A stretch of 64,000 nucleotides of DNA from Planctomycetota bacterium (GCA_016794425.1 JAEUHR010000038.1:1-64000); one strand, 5' to 3'. Numbered from the stretch's first letter, positions 45,831-57,687 are shown. Made by a program: numbers and translations. The notes: generated by a model from the letters alone, not told the origin.

Positions 45831-45836
45831 TACAAA
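45831..45836 (+). promoter_or_regulatory. Candidate -10 element (TACAAA) for lon
   Basis: TACAAA is followed by 7 nt and the lon ATG at 45844, the spacing seen at truA and the HtrA-like gene. A TTGTCG lies only 13 nt upstream of it, too close for a standard -35 box. Confidence 0.35.
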
Positions 45837-45843
45837 CGGGGTC

Positions 45844-48384
<2,541 letters not shown>

Positions 48385-49152
48385 TCGGCGGCGCGTCGGG
48401 CGCCGCTCATCGCCCAGCGGCAGATCGGGCAGGCGTCCGGATCGTGGCCCAGTGCCGGGCAGTGCGTGCGGCCGAACCAGATCAACTGCAGGTGCAGCGT
48501 GTTCCAGCGTTGCTGCGGGAACGTGCGCACGAGGTCGCGTTCGGTCTGTGCGACGCTGCGGCCGGAACTGAGGCCCCAGCGCCACGCGAGCCGGTGGATG
48601 TGGGTGTCGACCGGGAACGTCGGCACGCCGAACGCCTGCGCCAGCACGACACTCGCGGTCTTGTGGCCGACGCCCGGCAGCGCTTCCAGCGCCGCCGCAT
48701 CGCGTGGCACCCGGCCGCCGTGCGCGGTGACCAGCTGTTCGGCCAGCGCGCGCAGCGCCTTGGCCTTCTGCGGCGCGAGCCCGCACGAGCGGATGTGGTG
48801 GCGGATGCGCGGCACCGACAGCGCCGCGAGTTGCTGCGGCGTCGATGCCTCGGCGAACAGCGCCGGCGTGACCTGGTTGACGCGGGCGTCGGTGCACTGC
48901 GCCGACAGCACGACCGCGACCAGCAGCGTGAACGGATCGCGGTGGTCGAGCGGGATCGCCGGGTCCGGCACGTGCTCGTCGAGGATCGCCTGGATGCGCG
49001 CCGCGCGTTCGTGCCGCCGCATCGCGGTGAGTCTGGCGGTGCCGCTCGGCCGGCGCCAGCGCGCAGTCGTTCCGCGGTGGTGACGCTGCTCGCCCCGGTC
49101 CGGCGCGGCGCGGCTGGCGCGCCGCGGGTACGGCCGTTGCCTCGCAGCGGCC

Positions 49153-50175
49153 ATGCGCACGCTCGCCGTCGGCTTCGGTCTCGCCTGCCTCGCCGCGCCC
49201 ATGCTGCCGGCCCAGCCGCCGGTGCCGGTGCGCCTGGTCGCCACCGTGCCGTTGCCCAGCGGCGGCGATCCGGCCGGCGCCGCGGTGCCGGTGGACTGCC
49301 GTGCGCTGGCGCTGACCAGCGACGGCCGGCGCGCCGTGCTGGTGCGCGGCGGCGAGGTGCTGGTCGTGCCGCTCGACGGGTCGGCGGCGGTGGTGCTGCC
49401 GGTCGCCGCCGATGCGGTGCGCGCGGTGGCCGCCAGTGGTGCCGGCGGCGACGTACTGCTGGTGACGGACCACGACGTGCAGCGCTGGCATGCGCCGCGC
49501 CGCGAGCTGGTGCAGTCGATCCGGCTGCCGGAACGGCCGGGCCAGCAGCTCCGCGTCTACGGCGCCAGCACCGGCTCCGGCAGTCTGCTGGCGCTGCGCG
49601 GCTGGTTCGACGGCACGCGGCCGTGGGTCGCGCTGCTGGACCTCGACACCGGCCGCTGCCGCGAGTTCGAGTTCGCGCACGGCTCGATGGCGTGGTCGCT
49701 GGACGGCGGCACCCTGTGGGTCGGCAGCGGCGGTCCGTTCGATTGCTGCAGCGAGCCGGACGTCGTGCGCGCGGTGCCGCGCGACGCCGGGCACTGGGAC
49801 TCGATCCGCACGCCCGGTTACCACGAGGTCGTGTCGCTGCCGGGCGGCGGGTGCCTCGGCAGCGACTCCTCTGCCAACGCCTTCGTCGCCCGCGCGGGCA
49901 GGATCGTGCCGGTGCCCGGTGTGCTGTGGCACGGCTGCGTGCCGCTGTCCGACACCTGGCTGCTGGTCGCGTACGACGGTCTGGTCGTGCGCACGCTCGA
50001 CGGCGCGGTCGTGCATCGGCTGCCGGTCGGCCCGGTCGACCGACTGGCCGGGGCGCGGCAGCAGCGGCTGGCCGTGGCCGTGGACCGCAGCGCGCTGCAC
50101 GTGCTGGCGTGGGACGACCCCCTGCCGGAGCCGCTGCCGGCAAAGGCGCGCGTGCGGGCCGCGCGGCCGTGGTAG
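49153..50175 (+). CDS. Secreted beta-propeller-like hypothetical protein
   Basis: The product has 340 residues with a signal peptide (MRTLAVGFGLACLAAPMLPA). The mature part is a run of short beta repeats typical of WD40/YVTN-like propellers: CRALALTSDGRRAVLVRGGE, VAASGAGGDVLLVTDHDVQR, SMAWSLDGGTLWVGSGG, TWLLVAYDGLVVRTLDGAVV. There are no haem or catalytic motifs. Ligand unknown. It is followed 13 bp later by the SUFU-domain gene. Confidence 0.68.
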   Translation: MRTLAVGFGLACLAAPMLPAQPPVPVRLVATVPLPSGGDPAGAAVPVDCRALALTSDGRRAVLVRGGEVLVVPLDGSAAVVLPVAADAVRAVAASGAGGDVLLVTDHDVQRWHAPRRELVQSIRLPERPGQQLRVYGASTGSGSLLALRGWFDGTRPWVALLDLDTGRCREFEFAHGSMAWSLDGGTLWVGSGGPFDCCSEPDVVRAVPRDAGHWDSIRTPGYHEVVSLPGGGCLGSDSSANAFVARAGRIVPVPGVLWHGCVPLSDTWLLVAYDGLVVRTLDGAVVHRLPVGPVDRLAGARQQRLAVAVDRSALHVLAWDDPLPEPLPAKARVRAARPW

Positions 50176-50178
50176 CCT
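50173..50178 (+). promoter_or_regulatory. Candidate -10 element (TAGCCT) for the SUFU-domain gene
   Basis: TAGCCT lies 10 nt before ATG 50189, at the very end of the preceding gene. The same hexamer occurs before the sigma factor gene (37647). Evidence is the recurrence and position only. Confidence 0.28.
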
Positions 50179-50188
50179 GCGCGGCCCG

Positions 50189-50854
50189 ATGACCGACGCC
50201 GAGTTCGCGCAGTGGTTCGAAGGCACCTGGAGCGATCGTGAGGATCGTGTGTACCGGTCGCTGTTCGGCGACCTCGGCGCCGGCGTCTACGCGGCCGAGC
50301 AGGTGTTCGAGCGGTTCGGCAAGGAGCCGCATCCCGGCTGGCGCAACCACGGCGTGTTCGCCTGCCCGCCGCACGGCACGCGCGCGCACTGGGTCTACGT
50401 GACGTCGGGCCTCAGCAACCCGTGGAACCTCGAGCGCCCGGGCCGGGACCCGTCGGGCTTCTCGGGGCTCGGTTTCGAACTGCTGCTCGAGACGCCGGCC
50501 GCGGCCGACTGGGCCGTGCCGCTGCTGCACAACCTGATGGCCTACGAACTGCTGGTCGCGGTCGGCAGCTACGAGGGCGCCGAGCTGCTCGAGTACGGCA
50601 ACCGCGTGCCGCTCGGCGGCTCGATCACGCCGGCGTTCGACAGCGCGATCCGCTGGCTCCTGGTGGAGACGCCGCCGCACACGGCCGCGTCGTTCGAACT
50701 GGCGTCGGGTCGCGTCGACCTGTTCCAGCTGGTCGGCGTGACCGACGGCGAGGTCGAGTTCGCGCGCCAGACCAGCCAGGACATGCTGGTCGCGCTGCTG
50801 CAGAAGGAAGGTGCGTTCCCGCTGGTCGACGCCGCGCGCCGGAGTCTGCGGTGA
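50189..50854 (+). CDS. Suppressor-of-fused (SUFU) domain protein
   Basis: The product has 221 residues, about the length of bacterial SUFU-domain proteins. Recognisable elements are HWVYVTSGLSNPWNLE, GFSGLGFELLLETP, WAVPLLHNLMAYELLVAVGS, YGNRVPLGGSITPAF and the late VDLFQLVGVTDGEVEFA. In animals SUFU regulates Hedgehog signalling; in bacteria the domain is often found in toxin-immunity settings, but no toxin gene is adjacent here. There is no signal peptide. Its stop overlaps the GTG of the DUF1289 gene by 4 bp. Confidence 0.75.
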   Translation: MTDAEFAQWFEGTWSDREDRVYRSLFGDLGAGVYAAEQVFERFGKEPHPGWRNHGVFACPPHGTRAHWVYVTSGLSNPWNLERPGRDPSGFSGLGFELLLETPAAADWAVPLLHNLMAYELLVAVGSYEGAELLEYGNRVPLGGSITPAFDSAIRWLLVETPPHTAASFELASGRVDLFQLVGVTDGEVEFARQTSQDMLVALLQKEGAFPLVDAARRSLR

Positions 50855-51057
50855 ACGACCGCGAACGGCCCCGCGCGACGCAGCCACCGCCGCTGTCGCC
50901 GTGCATCCGGGTCTGCCTGCTCGACGCGGCGCGGCGGCAGTGCCAGGGCTGTGGCCGCACGACCGCCGAGATCCAGGCCTGGCCGCTGCTGGGTGACGCC
51001 GAGAAGCGCGCGGTGCTGGCCGAACTGCCGGACCGGCTGCGCCGCGCACACGACTGA
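50851..51057 (+). CDS. DUF1289 family protein
   Basis: The product has 68 residues. The family pattern is clear: SPCIRVCLLDAARRQCQGCG with four cysteines, then RTTAEIQAWPLLGDAEKRAV. The cysteines probably bind a metal; the function of DUF1289 is unknown. The start is GTG 50851, overlapping the SUFU gene stop by 4 bp (GTGA), so the two are probably translated together. Confidence 0.88.
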   Translation: MNDRERPRATQPPPLSPCIRVCLLDAARRQCQGCGRTTAEIQAWPLLGDAEKRAVLAELPDRLRRAHD

Positions 51058-51156
51058 CGACCGGCTCGCATCGCCGGCGCAGTGCCGCCGCCGGTGCGGC
51101 GGCGACCACCGGCGAGCGGCGCCCGAAGCTGGACCTGTGCACGGCGTTCTTGCACG

Positions 51157-52140
51157 ATGCCGACGCCGATGGCCGACCCGACTCCGAAGCCGCCCGAACC
51201 GCCGCGCGCGCTGCGCATCCGCCCGCTCGCCGAGCGCAAGAACCTCGTGCGCAAGGAGGACTTCGCGCAGGTGCTGCCGCCGGTCGACGGCTTCCTGCGC
51301 TGGTTCGAGGCGCTGCCGGACATCTACGGCAGCAAGTCGCTGAAGCGGGTCGTCGACGCGATCGTGCGCGCGCACCAGCAGGGCCGCCAGGTCGGCGTGT
51401 CGCTCGGCGCGCACGTGCTGAAGGTCGGCCTGTCGCCGCTGCTGATCGACCTGATGCGGCGCGGCTTCATCACGCACGTCGCGACCAACGGCGCGTCGGC
51501 GATCCACGACTGGGAGACCGCCTACCAGGGCGCGACCAGCGAGGACGTGGCCGAGAACCTGCCGGACGGCTCGTTCGGCTTCTGGCGCGAGACGCTCGAC
51601 GCGCTGAACGGCGCCGCGGTGCGCGCGCAGCAGCAGGGCGAAGGCCTCGGCCTCGCGATCGGCCGCACGATCCGCGACGCGGACCTGCCGTACCGCCACC
51701 TGTCGGTGTTCGCCGAGGCGGCGCGGCTCGCGATCCCGGCGACCGTGCACGTCGCGTTCGGTTGCGACATCACGCACATGGACCCGAAGCTCGACGGGGC
51801 CGCGCTCGGCGCCGCGACGCAGCGGGACTTCTGGGTGCTGGCCGACAGCGTCGGGCGGCTCGAACACGGCGTCTGGTGCAACATCGGTTCGGCCGTGATC
51901 ATGCCCGAGGTGTTCCTGAAAGCCGTGTCGATCGCGCGCAACCGCGGCCAGCTCGGCAGCGACTTCCTGACCTGCAACTTCGACATGATCTCGCACTACC
52001 GCGCGGTGACCAACGTCGTGCAGCGGCCGCCGAAGGAAGGCCGTTCGGTGATCGCGATGCACGAGATCGTGCTGCCGCTGCTGCACCAGGCGATCCTGTG
52101 CACCGCCGAGGCGCGCGGCTGCCTGTCGGAGCCCCGCTGA
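51157..52140 (+). CDS. Deoxyhypusine-synthase-like protein of unknown function
   Basis: The product has 327 residues. It carries VGVSLGAHVLKVGLSPLLID, THVATNGASAIHDWE, GATSEDVAENLPDGSFGF, VHVAFGCDITHMDP, GAALGAATQRDF, NIGSAVIMPEVFLKA and NFDMISHYRAVTNVVQRP. The GAH/NGA/HDxE/TSEDV series resembles the NAD-binding core of deoxyhypusine synthase, but the catalytic-Lys segment of true DHS (SGA..DEAxSWGK) is not seen, and bacteria normally lack eIF5A. A different NAD-dependent reaction is likely. ATG 51157 or 51169 may be the start. Its stop overlaps the hldE start by 1 nt. Confidence 0.6.
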   Translation: MPTPMADPTPKPPEPPRALRIRPLAERKNLVRKEDFAQVLPPVDGFLRWFEALPDIYGSKSLKRVVDAIVRAHQQGRQVGVSLGAHVLKVGLSPLLIDLMRRGFITHVATNGASAIHDWETAYQGATSEDVAENLPDGSFGFWRETLDALNGAAVRAQQQGEGLGLAIGRTIRDADLPYRHLSVFAEAARLAIPATVHVAFGCDITHMDPKLDGAALGAATQRDFWVLADSVGRLEHGVWCNIGSAVIMPEVFLKAVSIARNRGQLGSDFLTCNFDMISHYRAVTNVVQRPPKEGRSVIAMHEIVLPLLHQAILCTAEARGCLSEPR

Positions 52141-53621
52141 TGGCCACCTCGTCCGAGAACCGCCGGCTCGCCGACGTGCTCGAGGCGCTGCCGCCGTCGC
52201 GGGTGCTGGTGGTCGGCGACCTGATCCTCGATCGCTACGTCGACGGCAAGGCCAACCGGGTCTCGCCGGAGGCGCCGGTGCTGGTGTTCGAGTTCGACCA
52301 CGAGCGCTACCTGCTCGGCGGCGCCTGCAACGTGGCCGCCAACCTGCGCGCGCTCGGGGCGTCGGCGTCGGTGCTCGGCGTCGTCGGCGCCGACGAGGCC
52401 GGGGCGCGGTTGCGCGCGCTGCTGCGCGACGCCGACATCGACACGCAGGCGCTGGTCGACGATCCGTCGCGGCCGACGACGCGCAAGACCCGCTACGTCG
52501 CCAAGACGCTGCAGGTGCTGCGCGTCGACGAAGAGAGCCGCGCCGCAGTGTCGGGTGCGGCCGAGGCCGCGATGCTGGCGCTGCTCGAGCAGCGGCCGTT
52601 CCCGTGGAAGAGCGTGCTGTTGTCCGACTACGGCAAGGGCGTGCTGACGGCGCGCGTGATCGCGGCCGCGATCGCCGCCGCGAAGTCGCAGGGCGGCGTC
52701 ACCGTGGTCGACCCGAAGGGCAAGGACTACTCGATCTACCGCGGCGTCGACCTGCTGACGCCCAACCGCGAGGAGGCCGAGGCCGCGACCGGCATCACGA
52801 TCCGCGCCACCGAGGACCTGCACCGCGCCGCGCAGCGGCTGCGCGAGATCACCGGCATCAAGACCGCCGTGATCACGCTCGGCAAGGACGGCATCTTCTT
52901 CGAGAAGGAAGACGGCAGCCACCGCATCATCCCGACCGAGGCGCGCGCGGTGTTCGACGTGACCGGCGCCGGCGACACCGTGGTCGCCGCGCTGACCTAC
53001 TGCCGCGCCTGCGGCGTGCCGCTCGAAGACAGCCTGCGGCTCGCCAACCACGCCGCCGGCATCACGGTCGGCAAGCTCGGCACCTGGGCACCGTCGCGCC
53101 GCGAAGTGCTGGCGCGGCTCGGCGAGACGCCCGGCGGACCGAGCGGCAAGCTGCTGTCGCGCGAAGCCGCGATCGAGGTGGCGAGCCAGTTGCGCGCCGA
53201 GGGGCGGCGGCTCGTGTTCACGAACGGCTGCTTCGACATCCTGCACGCCGGCCACTGCGACTACCTGGCCAAGGCACGTTCGTACGGCGACGCGCTGATG
53301 GTCGGCATCAACACCGATGCCAGCGTGCGCCGGCAGCAGAAGGCCCCCGACCGGCCGATCAACGGCCTCGACGACCGCGCCGCCGTGCTCGGTGCGCTGC
53401 AGGCCGTCGACTACGTGGTGCCGTTCGACGACGACACGCCGAAGGCGCTGATCGAAGCGGTGACGCCGCACGTGCTGTGCAAGGGCGAGGACTGGCGCGA
53501 CAAGGGGGTGGTCGGCCGCGAGTGGGTCGAGGCGCACGGTGGCCAGGTGGTGCTGGTGCCGCTGGTGGCGGGGCGCTCGACGACCAACGTGATCGAGAAG
53601 ATCAAGCGGTCGGGCGGCTGA
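52140..53621 (+). CDS. hldE: Bifunctional heptose-7-phosphate kinase / heptose-1-phosphate adenylyltransferase-like protein
   Basis: The product has 493 residues, matching HldE (RfaE). The N-terminal PfkB-type kinase domain (about 1-330) has VVGDLILDRYVDGKANRVSP, LGGACNVAANLRALGA, SDYGKGVL, PNREEAEAATG and DVTGAGDTVVAAL. The C-terminal nucleotidyltransferase (about 345-493) has VFTNGCFDILHAGHCDYLAK with the HxGH motif and ends RSTTNVIEKIKRSGG. It would make ADP-heptose precursor for surface polysaccharide. ATG 52140 overlaps the stop of the DHS-like gene (TGATG). No other heptose gene is present. Confidence 0.93.
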   Translation: MATSSENRRLADVLEALPPSRVLVVGDLILDRYVDGKANRVSPEAPVLVFEFDHERYLLGGACNVAANLRALGASASVLGVVGADEAGARLRALLRDADIDTQALVDDPSRPTTRKTRYVAKTLQVLRVDEESRAAVSGAAEAAMLALLEQRPFPWKSVLLSDYGKGVLTARVIAAAIAAAKSQGGVTVVDPKGKDYSIYRGVDLLTPNREEAEAATGITIRATEDLHRAAQRLREITGIKTAVITLGKDGIFFEKEDGSHRIIPTEARAVFDVTGAGDTVVAALTYCRACGVPLEDSLRLANHAAGITVGKLGTWAPSRREVLARLGETPGGPSGKLLSREAAIEVASQLRAEGRRLVFTNGCFDILHAGHCDYLAKARSYGDALMVGINTDASVRRQQKAPDRPINGLDDRAAVLGALQAVDYVVPFDDDTPKALIEAVTPHVLCKGEDWRDKGVVGREWVEAHGGQVVLVPLVAGRSTTNVIEKIKRSGG

Positions 53622-53642
53622 GCCAGCGCGCGCGGGGCGCGC

Positions 53643-53648
53643 TAGACT
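53643..53648 (+). promoter_or_regulatory. Candidate -10 element (TAGACT) for the PrcB-like gene
   Basis: TAGACT lies 28 nt before ATG 53677, with GAGG just upstream of the start, so this message would carry a short leader with a Shine-Dalgarno sequence. The same hexamer occurs before the gene at 25305-27575 (minus strand). Confidence 0.3.
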
Positions 53649-53676
53649 CCGAGTTCCCCGAACCGAGGAACCGTCG

Positions 53677-54225
53677 ATGCGCAAGGCGTGGTGGTGGTCG
53701 TTTTCCCTGCTGTGTCTCGCGTCGTTCGCGCCGCAGCAGCCGCAGCGGGCCGGTGCCGCGCCGATCGTGCCGGCCGTGGCGCTGAGCGGCGCCCGCAGCG
53801 CCGTCACCGAGTCCGGCTACCACCGGCTGCGTTCGGCTGCGGACCTGGCGCGAGTCTGGCTCGCGCACCGCGGCGAACCGGCGCCCCAGGGCGACTACGG
53901 CTGGTTCTACAACCGCGCCGGCGTGCCCGAGGTCGACTTCGCCGGCTTCGAAGTGGTGGCGATCTTCGGCGGCACCACCTGGAACAGCGCCGGGTTCGCC
54001 GTCGAGGCCATCGACGACACGCCGGAGCAGCGTCGGATCCGCTTCGATCACAAGCACTACCAGACCGCGGGGGTCGACGGCGACGGCGGCGGCAAGCGCG
54101 CCACTCCGTTCGGGTTCTTCGTGCTGCCGCGCACCGACCTGCCGCTGGTCCTCGAAGAAGACGTGCAGGGTTTGATCGGGCAGCCACCGGAGTGGCAGCA
54201 GCGCGCGCGGCTCGCGGTCGAGTGA
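53677..54225 (+). CDS. Secreted protein resembling a PrcB C-terminal domain
   Basis: The product has 182 residues with a signal peptide (about 1-28). The mature part (YGWFYNRAGVPEVDFAGFEV, then VAIFGGTTWNSAGFAVEAI, and FDHKHYQTAG, TPFGFFVLPRTDLPLVLEED) resembles the PrcB C-terminal domain, first described in a protease-complex subunit: a strand carrying VDF, a glycine turn, and a late phrase of the FGFFVLP type. Function in bacteria is unclear. The preceding gene is hldE, 55 bp upstream. Confidence 0.55.
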   Translation: MRKAWWWSFSLLCLASFAPQQPQRAGAAPIVPAVALSGARSAVTESGYHRLRSAADLARVWLAHRGEPAPQGDYGWFYNRAGVPEVDFAGFEVVAIFGGTTWNSAGFAVEAIDDTPEQRRIRFDHKHYQTAGVDGDGGGKRATPFGFFVLPRTDLPLVLEEDVQGLIGQPPEWQQRARLAVE

Positions 54226-54232
54226 AACGCGC

Positions 54233-54616
54233 TCAGCGCGGCGACGCCAGCGCGTCGTCGACCGCGACCGTGCGGTTGGCGATGTCGACGCGGAACGACG
54301 CGATCATCGTCTCGTCGGCTTCGACCTCGTGCCACCGCACCAGCACGCGGTAGACCTCACCGGCGATCGGCTCGGCGCTCCACGGTTCGCCCTGCAGCGT
54401 GATCTCGCCGCGGCGGGCGCGGGTCTGCAGGTACTGCCAGTTCGTGAAGCCCTGGCCGAGGTCGCTCGAGTCCTTGGCGAGGTCGATCGCCTTCAGCCGC
54501 GCCGGGCTCAGGTCGGCGAAGCTGAGCTTCTCGGCGATCACGTCCCAGTGCGTGTAGGCGGCGTAGCCGCCGCCGCCCAGCACCAGCAACAGGAAGAACG
54601 CGTCGCGCTTCTCCAT
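54233..54616 (-). CDS. Small hypothetical membrane-anchored protein
   Basis: The product has 127 residues (ATG 54616). An N-terminal anchor (MEKRDAFFLLLVLGGGGYAA, about residues 7-22) is followed by a soluble domain of about 100 residues with FTNWQYLQTRARRGEITLQG and EVYRVLVRWHEVEADETMIA, probably a small beta domain outside the membrane. No family recognised. It lies 47 bp downstream of the second carboxypeptidase-regulatory-like gene on the same strand and may be co-expressed with it. Confidence 0.6.
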   Translation of the reverse strand: MEKRDAFFLLLVLGGGGYAAYTHWDVIAEKLSFADLSPARLKAIDLAKDSSDLGQGFTNWQYLQTRARRGEITLQGEPWSAEPIAGEVYRVLVRWHEVEADETMIASFRVDIANRTVAVDDALASPR

Positions 54617-54663
54617 GGCCCCGGTGGCATCGGCCGAACGGCCGTCCCGGTTGAGCGAAACCG

Positions 54664-56013
54664 CTACCACGGCGCCAGCACGAGCTCGATCGTGGTGCAG
54701 CGCGCGGTCGGCGACAGCGACACCTGGATGCCGTCGCGCGGGGCATCGGCGAACTGCAACTGGCCCTGCACACGCAGCACGTAGCTGCCCGGTTCGAGTC
54801 CGAGCCACTGCAGCCAGCGGTGGCCGTCGTGCGCGAACACGAGGTCCGGCGTCGTGACGCCGTCCGGGCCCGCCAGCATCGTCGAGCGGCGCAGTTCGTC
54901 GTCGCTCGGCGGCTCGACGCCGTTCGGGACGACCACGTGGCCGAGCAGGCGGATGCCCGGCCACGGCACGTCGCACTGCGCGAACGCCGCCAGCTGGACC
55001 GACGCGACGGGCTGCTGGCCGGGTCGCGGCGCGTCGGCGAACGCGAGCCATCGGCCCGGCGGCAGCTGCGCCGCGAACGTGCCGTCCTCGGCGGTCCGCA
55101 GCCGGTGCTCGTCGTCGTGTTCGGCGTGCACCAGGTGCACGAAGCGGGCGCCGGGCACGACCGTGCCGTGGCCGTCGACGATGCGGCCCTGCAGCGTGCC
55201 GCGCGGCCCGGTGGGGCCGAAGTCGCAGCGCGCGTGCTCGCCGTCGTCGAGCGTCAGCATGCGTTCGCGGCCGGTGGCCCACGGCCCACGCTGCTCGAGC
55301 TGCACGTGGTAGCGGCCCGGGCCTACGGCCTCGAACGCGTAGCTGCCGTCTGTGGCGGTCGTGGTGCGGCAACCGCTGCCGTCCGGGCCGATGCCGGCCA
55401 GGTAGACGCCCCAGCCGGCGACCGGCGCGCCGTCGTCGCCGACGTGGCGGCCGCGGATCGAACCGGTGCCGAAGTGCAGGTACACGGCGCGCGGCTGCAC
55501 GTTGGAACCGGAGCCGGCGACGTAGGCCGTCGTGATGCGCCACTGGTCGCCATGGTCGGCGCGCACCGCGACGTCGCCGCCGGCGAGGTCTGCGAACGCG
55601 GCCCGTCCGTCGGCCCCGGTCATGGCTTCGCGTTCGGGCGGTCTACCGTCGTGGCCCTGGTCCTGCAGCCGCACCGCGCCCACGCGCCAGACGCGCACGC
55701 GCGCCGAGGCGAGCGGTTCGGAGCCGCGCTGCACGTAGACGAACAGTTCGCCCGGGCCTGGCTCGTCGGTCGCCGGAGTGCTGGCCGGCACCGCCTCGCG
55801 GGTCGGCACGGCCGGCGCGATCGGTGTGGCTGCCGCGGCTCTGCCCGCCGCGGCGCCGGCCGGGTCGCCGGCTGCGGTTGCCGGTGCGGTCGCCGGCGGC
55901 AGCGGCCGCGGCGGCGTGGTGCGGCTCCACGGTGCCACCGCCAGCAGCAGCGCGACCAGCGCGAGCACCAGCCCGGCGCCGAGCAGCAGCGGTCGACGGT
56001 CGGAGCGGGTCAT
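54664..56013 (-). CDS. Membrane-anchored carboxypeptidase-regulatory-like repeat protein
   Basis: The product has 449 residues. A single N-terminal transmembrane segment (about 9-27) and a long Pro/Ala/Thr linker lead to about three or four carboxypeptidase-regulatory-like modules: [54 protein letters not shown], then a terminal domain ([14 protein letters not shown]). Turn phrases DGSYAF and DGTFAA mark the repeats. It resembles the longer protein at 1058-3556 in design. There is no enzyme motif; an envelope structural role is likely. Confidence 0.75.
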   Translation of the reverse strand: MTRSDRRPLLLGAGLVLALVALLLAVAPWSRTTPPRPLPPATAPATAAGDPAGAAAGRAAAATPIAPAVPTREAVPASTPATDEPGPGELFVYVQRGSEPLASARVRVWRVGAVRLQDQGHDGRPPEREAMTGADGRAAFADLAGGDVAVRADHGDQWRITTAYVAGSGSNVQPRAVYLHFGTGSIRGRHVGDDGAPVAGWGVYLAGIGPDGSGCRTTTATDGSYAFEAVGPGRYHVQLEQRGPWATGRERMLTLDDGEHARCDFGPTGPRGTLQGRIVDGHGTVVPGARFVHLVHAEHDDEHRLRTAEDGTFAAQLPPGRWLAFADAPRPGQQPVASVQLAAFAQCDVPWPGIRLLGHVVVPNGVEPPSDDELRRSTMLAGPDGVTTPDLVFAHDGHRWLQWLGLEPGSYVLRVQGQLQFADAPRDGIQVSLSPTARCTTIELVLAPW

Positions 56014-56025
56014 CGGCCGCGGCGC

Positions 56026-56217
56026 TCAGTTCGGTCGCAGCGTGGTGAGTTCGAGGTTGCCGAGGCCGAGCGGCGTGCCGTGCCAGGTCTGCCAGCAGAA
56101 CGGCTGGCCGATCGACGCCGGCAGCGCCGGCACGAACCAGCCGCGGCTGGCGCGGCCCTGCGCGTCGAACTGGCCTGCCTCGACCACGATCGGCGTCGCG
56201 ACGTCGACCTGGAGCAT
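56026..56217 (-). pseudogene. Orphan C-terminal domain of a secreted protein, in frame behind the aminopeptidase gene
   Basis: A 63-codon frame from ATG 56217 encodes [18 protein letters not shown], later [11 protein letters not shown] and ending [10 protein letters not shown]. It matches the pattern of the C-terminal domain of the di-haem protein at 5711-8488 (LLVDPATLVILGTA..., GLHVFAQVAW...). It lacks any N-terminal partner or signal peptide of its own. The frame is continuous with the aminopeptidase gene: after its TGA (56272-56274) there are 18 sense codons and then this frame, without another stop. It may be a gene remnant, a small gene, or a read-through extension. Confidence 0.45.
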
Positions 56218-56271
56218 TCCAGAACGGGTGTCAGGCCCATGCCGCGATGCTACCGCCGCCGCCGCGCGGGC

Positions 56272-57681
56272 TCAGCGGTGGAGTCCGGCCGGCACGTCGA
56301 CGACCGACCGTTCGCGCATCAGCGCCTCGATCGCGTCCGGGGTCGACGGCAGGTGGCCGGACAACACCTCGTGGCCGTCCTCGGTGACCAGCACGGTGTC
56401 CTCGATGCGGCAGCCCATGCCGCGGTCGCGCAGGTACGCGCCCGGTTCGACCGTGACGACCATGCCGGCTTCGAGCACGTCGACCGACGGGTCGTGCACG
56501 GCGAGGCCGACGTGGTGCGTGCAGCCGTGGTCGTTGCGGTAGCCGCGTTCGACCAGCATCGCGGCGCACTTCGCGTACAGCGCGCGGATGCTGGCGCCCG
56601 GCTTGACCTCGGCGATCAGCGCCTGCTGGATCTCGTACACGTCCTGCACGAGCCGGCGCTGCTCGGGCGAGAACGTGCCCGACGCCGGGAACGTGCGCGT
56701 GACGTCGCTGCAGTAGCCCTGCACGGTCGGCGCGTAGTCCATCACGATCAGGTCGTCCTGCTGCAGCTGCCGCGAGCACGCGTTGTAGTGCAGGATGCAG
56801 CCGTTCGGGCCGGCGCCGACGATCGCCGCGTACGCGTCGGGGCCGGCGCCGCGCAGCGCGAACACGTAGCGCGCGACCGCCGCCAGCTGGAACTCGTAGC
56901 GGCCCGGCGCGGCGGCGCGCATCGCCTCGGCGATGCCCTCGCAGGCGGCGTTCGTCGCGGCGCGCACCAGCTCGAGTTCGGCCGGCGACTTGCGCGGCCG
57001 CATCGCGTGCACCAGCGGCTCGAGGCTCTCGACGCGCAGCTCGCCGAACGTGGCCGTCAGCTGGTCGACCAGCGCGCGCTCGCGGCTGGCGCGGCCGTCG
57101 AGCCGGTCCTCGGCGATCGCCTTGGCGGCTTCGTCGGCGGTGCCCGGTGTGCCGCCGATCGGCGCCGCCGGTGCCGTCGGCACGAACAGCGTCGGCCGCT
57201 TGCCGTCGCGCGGCGCCAGCAGTTCGTCGAGCCGCCGCCTGAGCGACCGCACGTTGCCGACCGTGGTGAAGCCGGTGCGGGCGGCCGCGGCTTCGCCGGG
57301 CGCCAGGAAGTCACCGTTCCAGGTCGCCTGGAAGCGCGAGAACGGCGGCACCAGCAGTTCGTCGCGCGCCAGCGTGCCGTCGGCGGTGACCTCGAGCAGC
57401 AGCGCGAGGTCCGGTTCGCCGACGCCGGCCAGGTAGAAGAAGTCCTGGTCCTGGCCGAACGGTGCCATGCCGGCCGACTTGCCGGCGCCGCGCACCAGCA
57501 CGACGGCCGGTGCCGCGACTGCGGCGATGCGGCGCGCCAGCGCCTCGCGTCGGGCGCGGAACTCGGCCGTCGGCAGCGGCGCCGCCGGCGCCGGCAGCGC
57601 GAGCCGCGCCGGCGCCTCGGGCGCCTGCGCGATCAGGTCCGACAACGACAGGAACAGGCAGCACAGGGCGGCTCGGCGCAT
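56272..57681 (-). CDS. Secreted Xaa-Pro aminopeptidase (aminopeptidase P)
   Basis: The product has 469 residues from ATG 57681, with a signal peptide ([20 protein letters not shown]). The N-terminal creatinase-like domain (about 40-200) contains [17 protein letters not shown]. The metallopeptidase domain has the five metal ligands in [34 protein letters not shown] and RIEDTVLV. It should cleave N-terminal residues before proline outside the cytoplasm. TATCGT ends 6 nt before the ATG on the minus strand. The 3' side runs in frame into the orphan domain at 56026-56217. Confidence 0.92.
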   Translation of the reverse strand: MRRAALCCLFLSLSDLIAQAPEAPARLALPAPAAPLPTAEFRARREALARRIAAVAAPAVVLVRGAGKSAGMAPFGQDQDFFYLAGVGEPDLALLLEVTADGTLARDELLVPPFSRFQATWNGDFLAPGEAAAARTGFTTVGNVRSLRRRLDELLAPRDGKRPTLFVPTAPAAPIGGTPGTADEAAKAIAEDRLDGRASRERALVDQLTATFGELRVESLEPLVHAMRPRKSPAELELVRAATNAACEGIAEAMRAAAPGRYEFQLAAVARYVFALRGAGPDAYAAIVGAGPNGCILHYNACSRQLQQDDLIVMDYAPTVQGYCSDVTRTFPASGTFSPEQRRLVQDVYEIQQALIAEVKPGASIRALYAKCAAMLVERGYRNDHGCTHHVGLAVHDPSVDVLEAGMVVTVEPGAYLRDRGMGCRIEDTVLVTEDGHEVLSGHLPSTPDAIEALMRERSVVDVPAGLHR

Positions 57682-57687
57682 GGCGGC

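Noticed and set aside
54785..54810. GGTTCGAGTCC, resembling a tRNA T-loop
   Set aside because: It lies inside the second carboxypeptidase-regulatory-like gene, and no acceptor stem, anticodon arm or D-arm can be built around it.
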